DNA of 46,402 nt. It comes from an uncultured Mediterraneibacter sp. (GTDB taxonomy: Bacteria; Bacillota; Clostridia; Lachnospirales; Lachnospiraceae). Under the pieces are notes generated by a model. It made no database searches. It was not told where the DNA came from and saw only the letters and a program-made list of their open reading frames with translations. Positions 24,705-32,141 of this stretch are shown here, one piece after another. Location: NCBI RefSeq assembly GCF_934309415.1, contig NZ_CAKRDI010000026.1, positions 1 to 46,402 of the forward strand. Direction: 5' to 3'. Both the position numbers and the translations under genes were made by a program. Position 1 is the stretch's first letter. Every line of letters begins with the position of its first letter.

Positions 24705-24772
24705 GAGTGTGTCTTAAAAATCTCCCACAAAGTGGCTGTGCAGATTGCAGAAATGATCTTTCAGGCAAGCTC
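24705..24772. mobile_element. Shortened palindromic MITE-like element
   Basis: Ends GAGTGTGTCTTAAAAAT (24705-24721) and ATCTTTCAGGCAAGCTC (24756-24772) form inverted repeats. The middle (TCTCCCACAAAGTGG, CAGATTGCAGAAAT) matches the right half of the 160-bp element at 7841-8000, so this is an internal-deletion form. Another solo end, GAGCGTGTCTG, follows at 24775-24785. It lies between tyrA and aroA. Confidence 0.7.
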
Positions 24773-24825
24773 TGGAGCGTGTCTGTTCCTTACAGAGTGA
24801 TTTGAAAGAGAATCGTTTCTGCTTT

Positions 24826-25923
24826 TTACACTTCATAAATAATATAGCGGTATTTCTGCAGAAGGGCGCCTGCTTTTGCAGAAGAGTCCTCATCGTAGAA
24901 CTCAATGCGGAGAACGCCTTCTTCAAATTCACGGTTATGAATGATACCGATATTTTTAATACTGATATTGTTGCTGGCAAGGATCGTTGAGATGGTTGCG
25001 ATTCCACCGGCTTCATCGATGATGTCACAGTAGAGTGCAAACTGCTTCTTGATCGGGCCTGCGGAGCTGTTCGGCATGGAATCACGGTAATCCTTGGAAT
25101 CCTCGAACATGGAGTAAAGTGCCTCTTCATTTCCTTCGTCAACCAGCACTTTCGCCTGTGAAAGTGCATCAATATAAGCCCCCAGGATTCTGGAAATATT
25201 CTCTCTGTTTTTCAGGCAGATCTGCTGCCACATAACAGGAGAAGAAGATGCAATACGTGTGATATCTTTGAACCCTCCGGCTGCCAGTGCCTTCATCATG
25301 CCGGCTTTTGTATCGGTATGGTGAACGAAATTCACCAGTGTGGAAGCGATGATGTGTGGCAGATGACTGATCGTTCCGGTGATGTTATCATGCTCATTAT
25401 AATCGAGCACAACAGGCAATGCCTTCAGTGATGCCACGAATTCCTTGTACGCTTCGACTTTTTCAGGATTACTTTTAGCTGTCGGCGTTATGATATAGTA
25501 AGCATTTTCAATTAGATGTGCTTTGGAATTCGTAAAGCCACTTTTTTCTGAACCAGCCATTGGATGTCCGCCGATAAAAGAATCTTCCATACCGAGACGG
25601 ATTACTTCCTTATGGATAGAAGTTTTTACGCTTCCTACATCGGTCAGGATACAGTCCCTGTCGATCAGATTTTTCAACTGTGCAAGATAAGCTGCATTGT
25701 ATGTTACAGGAGCGCACAGAAAGATATAGGCGCATCCTTTGAAATTATCATCAATGGAAGAGCAGGCGGTGTGGATCGTACCTTCCTGAACTGCCAGGGC
25801 AAGTGATTCTTTATTTTTATCAAAGGCAATAATATCGTAATCTGGATAATACTGGCGAATTGCTTTGGCGATGGAACCGCCGATGAGTCCGAGTCCAATA
25901 AATCCAATCTTTTTAGAAATCAT
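24826..25923 (-). CDS. tyrA: Prephenate dehydrogenase with C-terminal ACT domain
   Basis: TyrA oxidises and decarboxylates prephenate to 4-hydroxyphenylpyruvate for tyrosine synthesis. The 365-residue protein begins with an NAD(P)-binding fold IGFIGLGLIGGSIAKAI, followed by DVGSVKTSI and the active-site GGHPMAGSEKSGF with its catalytic His. The helical dimer domain includes HDNITGTISHLPHIIA. The last 70 residues (FALYCDIIDEAGGIATIS, ISIKNIGIIHNREFEEG) are an ACT domain, suggesting feedback control by tyrosine. It is the first gene of the minus-strand aromatic pair with aroA. Confidence 0.96.
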   Translation of the reverse strand: MISKKIGFIGLGLIGGSIAKAIRQYYPDYDIIAFDKNKESLALAVQEGTIHTACSSIDDNFKGCAYIFLCAPVTYNAAYLAQLKNLIDRDCILTDVGSVKTSIHKEVIRLGMEDSFIGGHPMAGSEKSGFTNSKAHLIENAYYIITPTAKSNPEKVEAYKEFVASLKALPVVLDYNEHDNITGTISHLPHIIASTLVNFVHHTDTKAGMMKALAAGGFKDITRIASSSPVMWQQICLKNRENISRILGAYIDALSQAKVLVDEGNEEALYSMFEDSKDYRDSMPNSSAGPIKKQFALYCDIIDEAGGIATISTILASNNISIKNIGIIHNREFEEGVLRIEFYDEDSSAKAGALLQKYRYIIYEV

Positions 25924-25991
25924 GATGTAAATGTCCTTTCTGTTTTGTTATAAATATAGAGGCAGTTAAATATGTCTCCTGATCTCATAGT

Positions 25992-26020
25992 ATTTTAACA
26001 CGGCAAAGTACAAAAGTAAA
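25992..26020 (-). promoter_or_regulatory. Putative promoter for tyrA-aroA
   Basis: On the minus strand: TTTACT (26020-26015), 17-base spacer, TAAAAT (25997-25992), about 70 bases before the tyrA start. The -35 is weak. The remaining 25924-26376 gap holds a repeat element and the promoter of the EF-G paralogue. Confidence 0.45.
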
Positions 26021-26054
26021 CAATTCTGGATTAATTAAGAAAGGGCTGTTACTG

Positions 26055-26197
26055 GTTACTGTTCACAGCGCAGCTGCAAACAGTAACGTATCTCGCCATT
26101 TAGAATCGCCTTTGGCGATGGGCGAGATGCATTCAAGACAATACGTGCATCCTCCATGTCAATCAGCGGAGTGATTGACATGGGAGTGAACAGTAAC
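26055..26197 (-). mobile_element. Full-length triple-hairpin element in reverse orientation
   Basis: Plus strand reads hairpin C (GTTACTGTTCACAGC-GCA-GCTG...), hairpin B (inner stem ATCGCC-TTT-GGCGAT), hairpin A (CCATGTCAATCA...TGATTGACATGG, here perfectly paired), and ends GTGAACAGTAAC. At 143 bp it is the same length as the copies at 6530 and 31728. It lies between the divergent tyrA and EF-G-like genes. Confidence 0.92.
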
Positions 26198-26235
26198 GAT
26201 AAATCATAATAATATGTGAAAAATATATAAAATAG

Positions 26236-26264
26236 TTGTAATTATTGAAAAGTTTTAGTACAAT
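26236..26264 (+). promoter_or_regulatory. Sigma-A promoter of the EF-G paralogue
   Basis: TTGTAA (26236-26241), 17-base spacer, TACAAT (26259-26264), leaving a leader of about 105 bases before the ATG at 26377. Confidence 0.65.
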
Positions 26265-26376
26265 ATATCTATGACATGCATAGTTGTGAATGATTTAAAT
26301 GTGCATATTGTTGTCCTCTGAACGGATGCATCTGTGGATGGGACAACAGATTAACTACAAACAAGGAGGCAGCAGC

Positions 26377-28452
26377 ATGAAGGTTTACAGAACAGACGAA
26401 ATTAGAAATGTGGTATTACTTGGACACGGTGGAAGTGGAAAGACAAGTCTTACAGAGGCTATGTTATACGTTTCCGGCGCTACAAATCGTATGGGTAAAG
26501 TCGCAGAGGCAAATACAGTCAGCGATTTTGATAAAGAGGAACAGAAACGCGGTTTTTCAATCAGCACAAGTCTTGTACCGATTGAATGGGAAAAAGCAAA
26601 GATCAATATCCTTGATACTCCTGGATACTTTGATTTCGTAGGAGAAGTAGAAGAGGCAGTCAGTGCAGCAGATGCAGCCGTGATTGTAGTATCCGGAAAA
26701 GCCGGTGTACAGGTTGGAACAGAAAAAGCGTGGGAACTGTGTGACAAGTATAATCTTCCGAGAATGATCTATGTTACAGAGATGGACGTGGATGATGCAA
26801 GTTTCCGTCAGGTAGTAGAAGATCTGACAGTACGTTACGGCAAGAAGATCGCGCCACATTTCCAGCCGATCCGTGAGAATGAGAAACTGGTTGGATATAT
26901 CAATATCATTAAAAATGCAGGAAGAAGATATACAGGAATCGGACAGAGAGAAGAATGTGAGATTCCGGATTACTGTAAACCAAACCTGGAGATCTTAAGA
27001 GATTCTCTGATGGAAGCTGTTGCAGAGACAAGTGAAGAATTCATGGAGCGTTATTTCAACGGAGAAGAGTTCTCTGTAGAAGAGATCCGCGCAGCCATGC
27101 GTACAGAGGTTATGGACGGAGATATCGTACCGGTTGCGATGGGATCTAATATTCAGGCACAGGGTGTTGCCAATCTGCTGTCTGACATCGTAAGATTCTT
27201 CCCAAGTCCGGACAAGAGAACCTGCGCAGGAATCAACCGCAGAACAAACGAGATCTTTGAAGCAGACTATGATTTCGCAAAAGCAAAATCTGCATATGTA
27301 TTCAAGACAATGGTAGATCCGTTTATTGGAAAGTATTCTTTTGTAAAGGTATGCTCAGGAGTGCTCAAAGGGGATGATGTACTTTATAATGTAGATACAG
27401 ATGCAGAGGAAAAACCGGGAAAACTTTATACAATGTGCGGAAGTAAACCGGCAGAAGTATCTGAACTGTTTGCAGGTGATATCGGAGCTATCGCAAAACT
27501 TACCAATACCCGTACAGGAGATACACTTTCTGTCAAGGGTACACCGGTATCTTACGGAAAGACAGATTATTCCGTACCTTATACATATATGAAATACAAG
27601 GTAAAGAATAAAGGCGATGAAGACAAAGTATCACAGGCTCTGGCAAGAATGACAGCAGAAGATGTAACACTGAAAGCGGTAAATGACAGTGAAAACAGAC
27701 AGTCACTGCTTTATGGTATGGGCGACCAGCATCTTGAGATCGCAGCAAGTAAACTGGCAGCAAGATATAAAGTAGAGATTACACTGGAGACACCGAAAGT
27801 AGCATTCCGAGAGACAATCCGCAAGAATTCTGATGTGGATTCCAAATACAAGAAACAGAGTGGTGGACATGGACAGTACGGACATGTAAAGATGAAATTT
27901 GAACCATCCGGAGATCTTGAGACTCCATTTGTATTTGAAGAATGCGTTGTCGGAGGAGCAGTTCCGAAGAACTATTTCCCGGCAGTTGAGAAGGGACTTC
28001 AGGAATCTGTAGTGAAGGGACCTCTGGCAGGATATCCGGTAGTTGGCGTAAAAGCTACATTATATGATGGATCTTATCATCCGGTAGATTCTTCCGAGAT
28101 GGCATTTAAGACAGCTACGATCCAGGCATTCAAGAAAGGATTCATGGAAGCAACACCGGTACTCCTTGAACCTATCGCATCTTTGAAAGTAACAGTTCCG
28201 GATGATTACACAGGAGATGTAATGGGTGATCTGAACAAGAGACGCGGACGTGTACTTGGAATGACTCCAATCGCAGGTGGCAAACAGGTCATCGAGGCAG
28301 ACATCCCAATGACAGGACTGTTCGGATACTGCACAACACTTCGTTCCATGACAGGTGGACGCGGCACATATGAATATACATTCGCAAGATATGAGCAGGC
28401 TCCATCCGATGTACAGGAGAAGGAAATCGCAGCAAGAGCAGTGGAAGAATAA
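26377..28452 (+). CDS. EF-G paralogue with altered GTPase motifs
   Basis: A 691-residue protein with the full EF-G domain order: G domain, domain II (about 290-380), and domains III-V ending in PIAGGKQVIEADIPM and GGRGTYEYTFARYEQAP. G1 is normal (GHGGSGKT, 16-23). G3 is DTPGY, with Tyr84 where translational EF-G has the catalytic His. G4 is TEMD (134-137) in place of NKxD, so both Asn and the guanine-reading Lys are missing. The segment VQVGTEKAWELCDKYNLPRM recalls the EF-G-2 type described in Thermus. The main fusA is presumably elsewhere. ATG 26377 follows AAGGAGG; an upstream in-frame ATG lies within the leader. It stands alone between a promoter and a weak terminator. Role in translation under special conditions is inferred. 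Confidence 0.9.
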   Translation: MKVYRTDEIRNVVLLGHGGSGKTSLTEAMLYVSGATNRMGKVAEANTVSDFDKEEQKRGFSISTSLVPIEWEKAKINILDTPGYFDFVGEVEEAVSAADAAVIVVSGKAGVQVGTEKAWELCDKYNLPRMIYVTEMDVDDASFRQVVEDLTVRYGKKIAPHFQPIRENEKLVGYINIIKNAGRRYTGIGQREECEIPDYCKPNLEILRDSLMEAVAETSEEFMERYFNGEEFSVEEIRAAMRTEVMDGDIVPVAMGSNIQAQGVANLLSDIVRFFPSPDKRTCAGINRRTNEIFEADYDFAKAKSAYVFKTMVDPFIGKYSFVKVCSGVLKGDDVLYNVDTDAEEKPGKLYTMCGSKPAEVSELFAGDIGAIAKLTNTRTGDTLSVKGTPVSYGKTDYSVPYTYMKYKVKNKGDEDKVSQALARMTAEDVTLKAVNDSENRQSLLYGMGDQHLEIAASKLAARYKVEITLETPKVAFRETIRKNSDVDSKYKKQSGGHGQYGHVKMKFEPSGDLETPFVFEECVVGGAVPKNYFPAVEKGLQESVVKGPLAGYPVVGVKATLYDGSYHPVDSSEMAFKTATIQAFKKGFMEATPVLLEPIASLKVTVPDDYTGDVMGDLNKRRGRVLGMTPIAGGKQVIEADIPMTGLFGYCTTLRSMTGGRGTYEYTFARYEQAPSDVQEKEIAARAVEE

Positions 28453-28526
28453 AGAAAAGACCATAGAATCGGAATTAAATGTCCGATGGATGGGAATAGA
28501 TAAGAAAGACGAAAAGTTATATGGAG

Positions 28527-28557
28527 GAGAGGGCATACATAGTGTGTCCTCTTTATG
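28527..28557 (+). terminator. Likely terminator after the EF-G paralogue
   Basis: AGAGGGCATA and TGTGTCCTCT pair imperfectly (about 8 of 10) and run into TTT. Weaker than other terminators in the window. Confidence 0.45.
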
Positions 28558-28577
28558 ACTTACAAAAAAGAATTGAG

Positions 28578-28716
28578 GCTGTTCACTTCCATGTCAATCA
28601 CTCCGCTGACTGGCATGGAGGATGTACGTATTGTCTTGAAGGTATCTCGCCCATCGCCAAAGGTGATTCTAAATGGCGAGATGCGTTCCTGTTTACAGCT
28701 ATGCTGTGAACAGGAA
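28578..28716 (+). mobile_element. Triple-hairpin element with compensated ends
   Basis: Order A-B-C. The outer left end is trimmed to GCTGTTCAC. Hairpin C has changed from GTTACTG/CAGTAAC to GTTCCTG/CAGGAAT: both arms altered so TTCCTG still pairs with CAGGAA. The tip is CAGC-TAT-GCTG. Hairpin B has inner stem ATCGCC-AAA-GGTGAT with one G-T pair. Confidence 0.88.
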
Positions 28717-28756
28717 TGGCCAGAGTAAGTTTCGTGTAAAGATTCTGAAAAGATTG

Positions 28757-28785
28757 TTGTGCTTTATATGCAAAGGTGCTATAAT
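28757..28785 (+). promoter_or_regulatory. Sigma-A promoter of trkA-trkH
   Basis: TTGTGC (28757-28762), 17-base spacer, TATAAT (28780-28785). The leader is about 120 bases. I see no recognised cyclic-di-AMP or potassium riboswitch in it by eye. Confidence 0.75.
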
Positions 28786-28912
28786 TGGCTCTGCTTACCC
28801 TGAAACAGGTGAGGAAAAGTAGGAAAAAACAACAATCCGGCGGGAAAGGACCACATCTGAATAAACAGCCGGATAGTTGAAAATATGCTGAGATGATACA
28901 GAGGGAAAAGAA

Positions 28913-30271
28913 ATGAGAATTATTATAATCGGCGATGGAAAAGTAGGATACAAATTAGCGAGACAACTTTCTGCCGAAAAATATGATGTAGTAATGATCG
29001 ACAGTGATGAAAAGAAGCTTCGTTATGCGACGGATCGTCTGGACATTGCCTGTGTTGCAGGAAATGGAGCAGATGCTGAGGTGCTTAAGCAGGCAGATGT
29101 TTCTCATGCAGATCTTGTGATCGCATGTACATCGGCGGATGAGTGCAATATGCTGAGCTGTCTGATTTCCAGAAAACTGGGTGCAAAACACACGATCGCA
29201 CGTGTGCGTAATCCAATCTATTTCCGCCAGATCGGACTTTTGAAAGAAGATCTTCATCTGAGTATGGCGGTGAATCCGGAGCTGATCGTGGCAGATGAGA
29301 TCAGCAGATTGCTATTGTTCCCGGATGCCAGCCAGATTGAGACATTTGTAAAAGGAAGAGTAGAGCTGATCGAACTTCCGGTTGGAAGTGAAAGTAATCT
29401 GAATGGTCTGACTCTTGCGGAGATGTATAACAGATTTCAGATCCGTTTGCTGGTATGTGCTGTGGAACGTGGAGATGATGTGAGAATCCCGGATGGTGAC
29501 TACTGTCTGCAGGCAGGAGACAAGCTTCATATTGCAGCATCCCACCGGGATCTGGAACGTTTCTTTAAATTAAATGGAAAGCGCAAAGAGAAGATCAAAA
29601 AGGTGCTGATCTGCGGAGGCGGAAGAGTAGGTTATTATCTTGCGACACAGTTAAGTACACTGGGAATGCAGATCAAGATCATTGAACAGGATAAGAAACG
29701 ATGTGAGGAACTCTGCGAGCTGCTTCCAAAAGCAACGATCATTCATGGAGATGCGACGGATCATGATCTGCTGCAGGAAGAAGGAATCGAAGACACAGAT
29801 GCATTCGTGGCATTAACAGGGATGGATGAAGAGAATATCATTCTGTCACTCTTTGCGAAGAGCCAGAATGTAGTGAAGATCGTCACAAAGGTAAATGAAG
29901 ACCGACGTGCACGGATGGTGGAAGACTTCGGAATTGACAGTATTGTATCGGTGAAGACAGCGACTGCGGATTCCATTATGAGTTACGTGAGAGCAAGAAA
30001 GAACTCACAGGGCAGTGCCAATGTGGAGACGATGTACCAGCTGGTAGACGGTCAGGTAGAAGCTCTGGAATTTATTGTGAAATCAGAGACGAGTTATACC
30101 GGAATTCCACTTCGGGATCTCTCACTGAAACCGAACAACCTGATTGTATGCATTGCCAGAAAACGACAGATCATTATCCCGGGTGGAGAAGACTGTATTG
30201 AAGTAGGCGACAGTGTCGTTGTTGTTACAATGGAAAAGCAGATCGAAGATATTAAAGATATTTTGATGTAG
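28913..30271 (+). CDS. trkA: Trk potassium uptake regulatory subunit TrkA
   Basis: TrkA is the cytoplasmic ring that binds NAD(H)/ATP and gates the TrkH channel. The 452-residue protein is two repeats of RCK-N plus RCK-C: the first starts IIIIGDGKVGYKLARQL, the second KVLICGGGRVGYYLATQL. Each has a Rossmann GxGxxG and an acidic nucleotide-ribose residue (MIDSDE and IIEQDK). Each repeat ends in a small C-terminal regulatory lobe (LIELPVGSESNLNGLTL and ALEFIVKSETSYTGIPL). It ends 10 bases before trkH and shares its promoter. Confidence 0.97.
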   Translation: MRIIIIGDGKVGYKLARQLSAEKYDVVMIDSDEKKLRYATDRLDIACVAGNGADAEVLKQADVSHADLVIACTSADECNMLSCLISRKLGAKHTIARVRNPIYFRQIGLLKEDLHLSMAVNPELIVADEISRLLLFPDASQIETFVKGRVELIELPVGSESNLNGLTLAEMYNRFQIRLLVCAVERGDDVRIPDGDYCLQAGDKLHIAASHRDLERFFKLNGKRKEKIKKVLICGGGRVGYYLATQLSTLGMQIKIIEQDKKRCEELCELLPKATIIHGDATDHDLLQEEGIEDTDAFVALTGMDEENIILSLFAKSQNVVKIVTKVNEDRRARMVEDFGIDSIVSVKTATADSIMSYVRARKNSQGSANVETMYQLVDGQVEALEFIVKSETSYTGIPLRDLSLKPNNLIVCIARKRQIIIPGGEDCIEVGDSVVVVTMEKQIEDIKDILM

Positions 30272-30281
30272 GTGCAGAAAC

Positions 30282-31727
30282 ATGAATAAACGAATGATAG
30301 CTTATATTTTAGGCAAGATGATGGGGGTAGAGGCGATTGTTCTTTTGATTCCGGCGTTTGTTTCTCTACTGTACAGAGAAAAGAGTGCTCTGTCTTTCCT
30401 GATTGTATCTGCCATGCTGATGGTAATTTATCTGTTGCTTGGAAGAAAACTTCCGAAAGCGAAGCAGATCTATAGTAAAGAAGGATTTGCAATAGTTGGT
30501 TTTGCGTGGATTCTCTGGTCTGCATTTGGAGCACTTCCATTTGTGATCTCAGGAAGTATTCCACAGTATATAGATGCATTTTTTGAGACAGTGTCCGGAT
30601 TTACGACAACGGGATCTACGATTCTGACAGATATTGAGATCCTTCCGAAAGGAATTGCATTCTGGCGAAGCCTGACACACTGGATCGGCGGAATGGGAGT
30701 GCTTGTGTTTGTAATGATGATCACAACACTGGATGATGATAATGCCATGCCTCTGATGCGTGCGGAAGTACCGGGACCGGAGGCGGACAAACTGGTTCCA
30801 AAGGCAAGACATACGGCAAGACTTCTGTATGAGATGTATTTTGCCCTGACAGCGGCAGAAGTAGTATTTCTGATGCTGGGCGGAATGAGCCTGTATGATG
30901 CGCTGCTGCATGCGTTCAGTACAGCAGGAACCGGAGGATTCTCCAATAAGAATGCCAGCATAGGATTTTATGACAGTGCATATATTGATGGTGTGATCAC
31001 GATCTTTATGATTCTGTTTGGTATTAATTTTAACCTGTATTTCCTTGTTCTGATGAAAGACTGGAAAACAGCACTGAAGAATGAAGAGATGTGGGTGTAT
31101 TTTGGAATCATTGGAACTTCCGTACTTGTAATTACAGGGAATATTCTCCGGATTTATGGAAATGTGTTCCATGCATTCAGATATGCATCTTTTCAGGTTG
31201 CATCTGTGATCACAACAACAGGATTCTGTACGGCAGATTTCAATCGATGGCCCGAGCTGTCGAAGACAATCCTGCTGGCGATCATGTTTGTGGGAGCCTG
31301 CGCGGGATCAACCGGCGGTGGTATTAAGATAAGCCGTCTGATGATCATCTGGAAATCAATCCGTCAGGAAGTAAGGAAGATTCTACATCCGAATGCAGTA
31401 ACTGTGATCAAGGTAAATGGAAAACGTGTAGGAAAAGATACATTGCGTAATATCAATATTTATCTGGCCTGCTATATTCTGATCCTGATTATGTCTATTC
31501 TGATCGTGTCAATTGATGATTTTGATTTTGCGACAACATTCAGCAGTGTTCTCACAACGCTCAGTAATGTGGGACCTGGTATTTCACAGGTGGGTCCGGT
31601 AGAAAACTTCCATATGTTTTCACCACTGTCCAAGATTGTATTCTGCATGGACATGCTGATCGGAAGACTGGAGATTTTCCCGTATCTGCTTCTTCTGTCT
31701 CCGGATCTGTGGAGAAGAAGATTTTAA
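30282..31727 (+). CDS. trkH: Trk/Ktr-type potassium channel subunit TrkH
   Basis: The membrane pore of the K+ uptake system, 481 residues with four M1-pore-M2 repeats. Selectivity-filter-type loops are seen at FETVSGFTTTGSTIL, FSTAGTGGFSNKN, ASVITTTGFCTADF and TTLSNVGPGI, with the gating-loop glycines of GACAGSTGGGIK between. HWIGGMGVLVFVMM is a common TrkH block. Works with the TrkA ring made from the gene just before. The repeat element at 31728 starts at the base directly after its stop codon. Confidence 0.97.
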   Translation: MNKRMIAYILGKMMGVEAIVLLIPAFVSLLYREKSALSFLIVSAMLMVIYLLLGRKLPKAKQIYSKEGFAIVGFAWILWSAFGALPFVISGSIPQYIDAFFETVSGFTTTGSTILTDIEILPKGIAFWRSLTHWIGGMGVLVFVMMITTLDDDNAMPLMRAEVPGPEADKLVPKARHTARLLYEMYFALTAAEVVFLMLGGMSLYDALLHAFSTAGTGGFSNKNASIGFYDSAYIDGVITIFMILFGINFNLYFLVLMKDWKTALKNEEMWVYFGIIGTSVLVITGNILRIYGNVFHAFRYASFQVASVITTTGFCTADFNRWPELSKTILLAIMFVGACAGSTGGGIKISRLMIIWKSIRQEVRKILHPNAVTVIKVNGKRVGKDTLRNINIYLACYILILIMSILIVSIDDFDFATTFSSVLTTLSNVGPGISQVGPVENFHMFSPLSKIVFCMDMLIGRLEIFPYLLLLSPDLWRRRF

Positions 31728-31870
31728 GTTACTGTTCACTCCCATGTCAATCACTCCGCTGATTGGCATGGAGGATGCACGTTTTGTCCTGAATGTATCT
31801 CGCCCATCGCCGTAGGCGATTCTAAATGGCGAGATACGTTACTGTTTGCAGGTTACCTGTGAACAGTAAC
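31728..31870 (+). mobile_element. Best full-length copy of the triple-hairpin element
   Basis: Terminal repeats GTTACTGTTCAC and GTGAACAGTAAC. Hairpin A pairs 31742-31753 with 31760-31771 (12 bp, one G-T). Hairpin B pairs GTATCTCGCC (from 31795) with GGCGAGATAC and has inner stem ATCGCC-GTA-GGCGAT. Hairpin C occupies the last 33 bases. The left end of the element repeats one arm of hairpin C. It begins immediately after the trkH stop and abuts the next repeat at 31871. Confidence 0.95.
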
Positions 31871-31996
31871 GATTTTAACCGAATCAAGTAAGTCCCCTGC
31901 TTCAATTGCGAAAAGCAATAAGCAGTGGGTGGGGACTTGCTTGTATCAGGAGGAGTGCAAGCTCCTTCTGATAAACTGCGGAGCAGTTATTCGGTT
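31871..31996 (+). repeat. Cloverleaf-like element with no unpaired bases between arms
   Basis: Outer stem AACCGAAT (31877-31884) / ATTCGGTT (31989-31996). Inside, with no base left over between them, are arm 1 (31885-31943, CAAGTAAGTCCCC/GGGGACTTGCTTG and inner stems), arm 2 (31944-31973, TATCAGGAGGAG/CTCCTTCTGATA) and arm 3 (31974-31988, AACTGC-GGA-GCAGTT). The first 74 bases recur exactly at 1073-1146. A further hairpin AAGCGGAT/ATCCGCTT lies at 32011-32032. No gene; the rest of the gap to 32142 shows nothing else. Confidence 0.85.
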
Positions 31997-32141
31997 ATGA
32001 GCAAGTAGCGAAGCGGATTGCGAATATCCGCTTGACAAGATATCGCGCTGATGGATTTAGATGCTTTATACCAAAGTGTGGGTGAAAAATGCTCTAGTGA
32101 GAAGGCGGAAGAATCCGTCAATGATTAAAGTGAGGAAAATT

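Noticed and set aside
24714..25172. 152-codon minus-strand open frame over the tyrA 3' end
   Set aside because: It is in a different frame of tyrA and continues into the MITE-like element; residue composition is not protein-like.
28786..28912. Cyclic-di-AMP (ydaO-type) riboswitch in the trkA leader
   Set aside because: The leader of about 120 bases is short, and I could not see the conserved ydaO core motifs.
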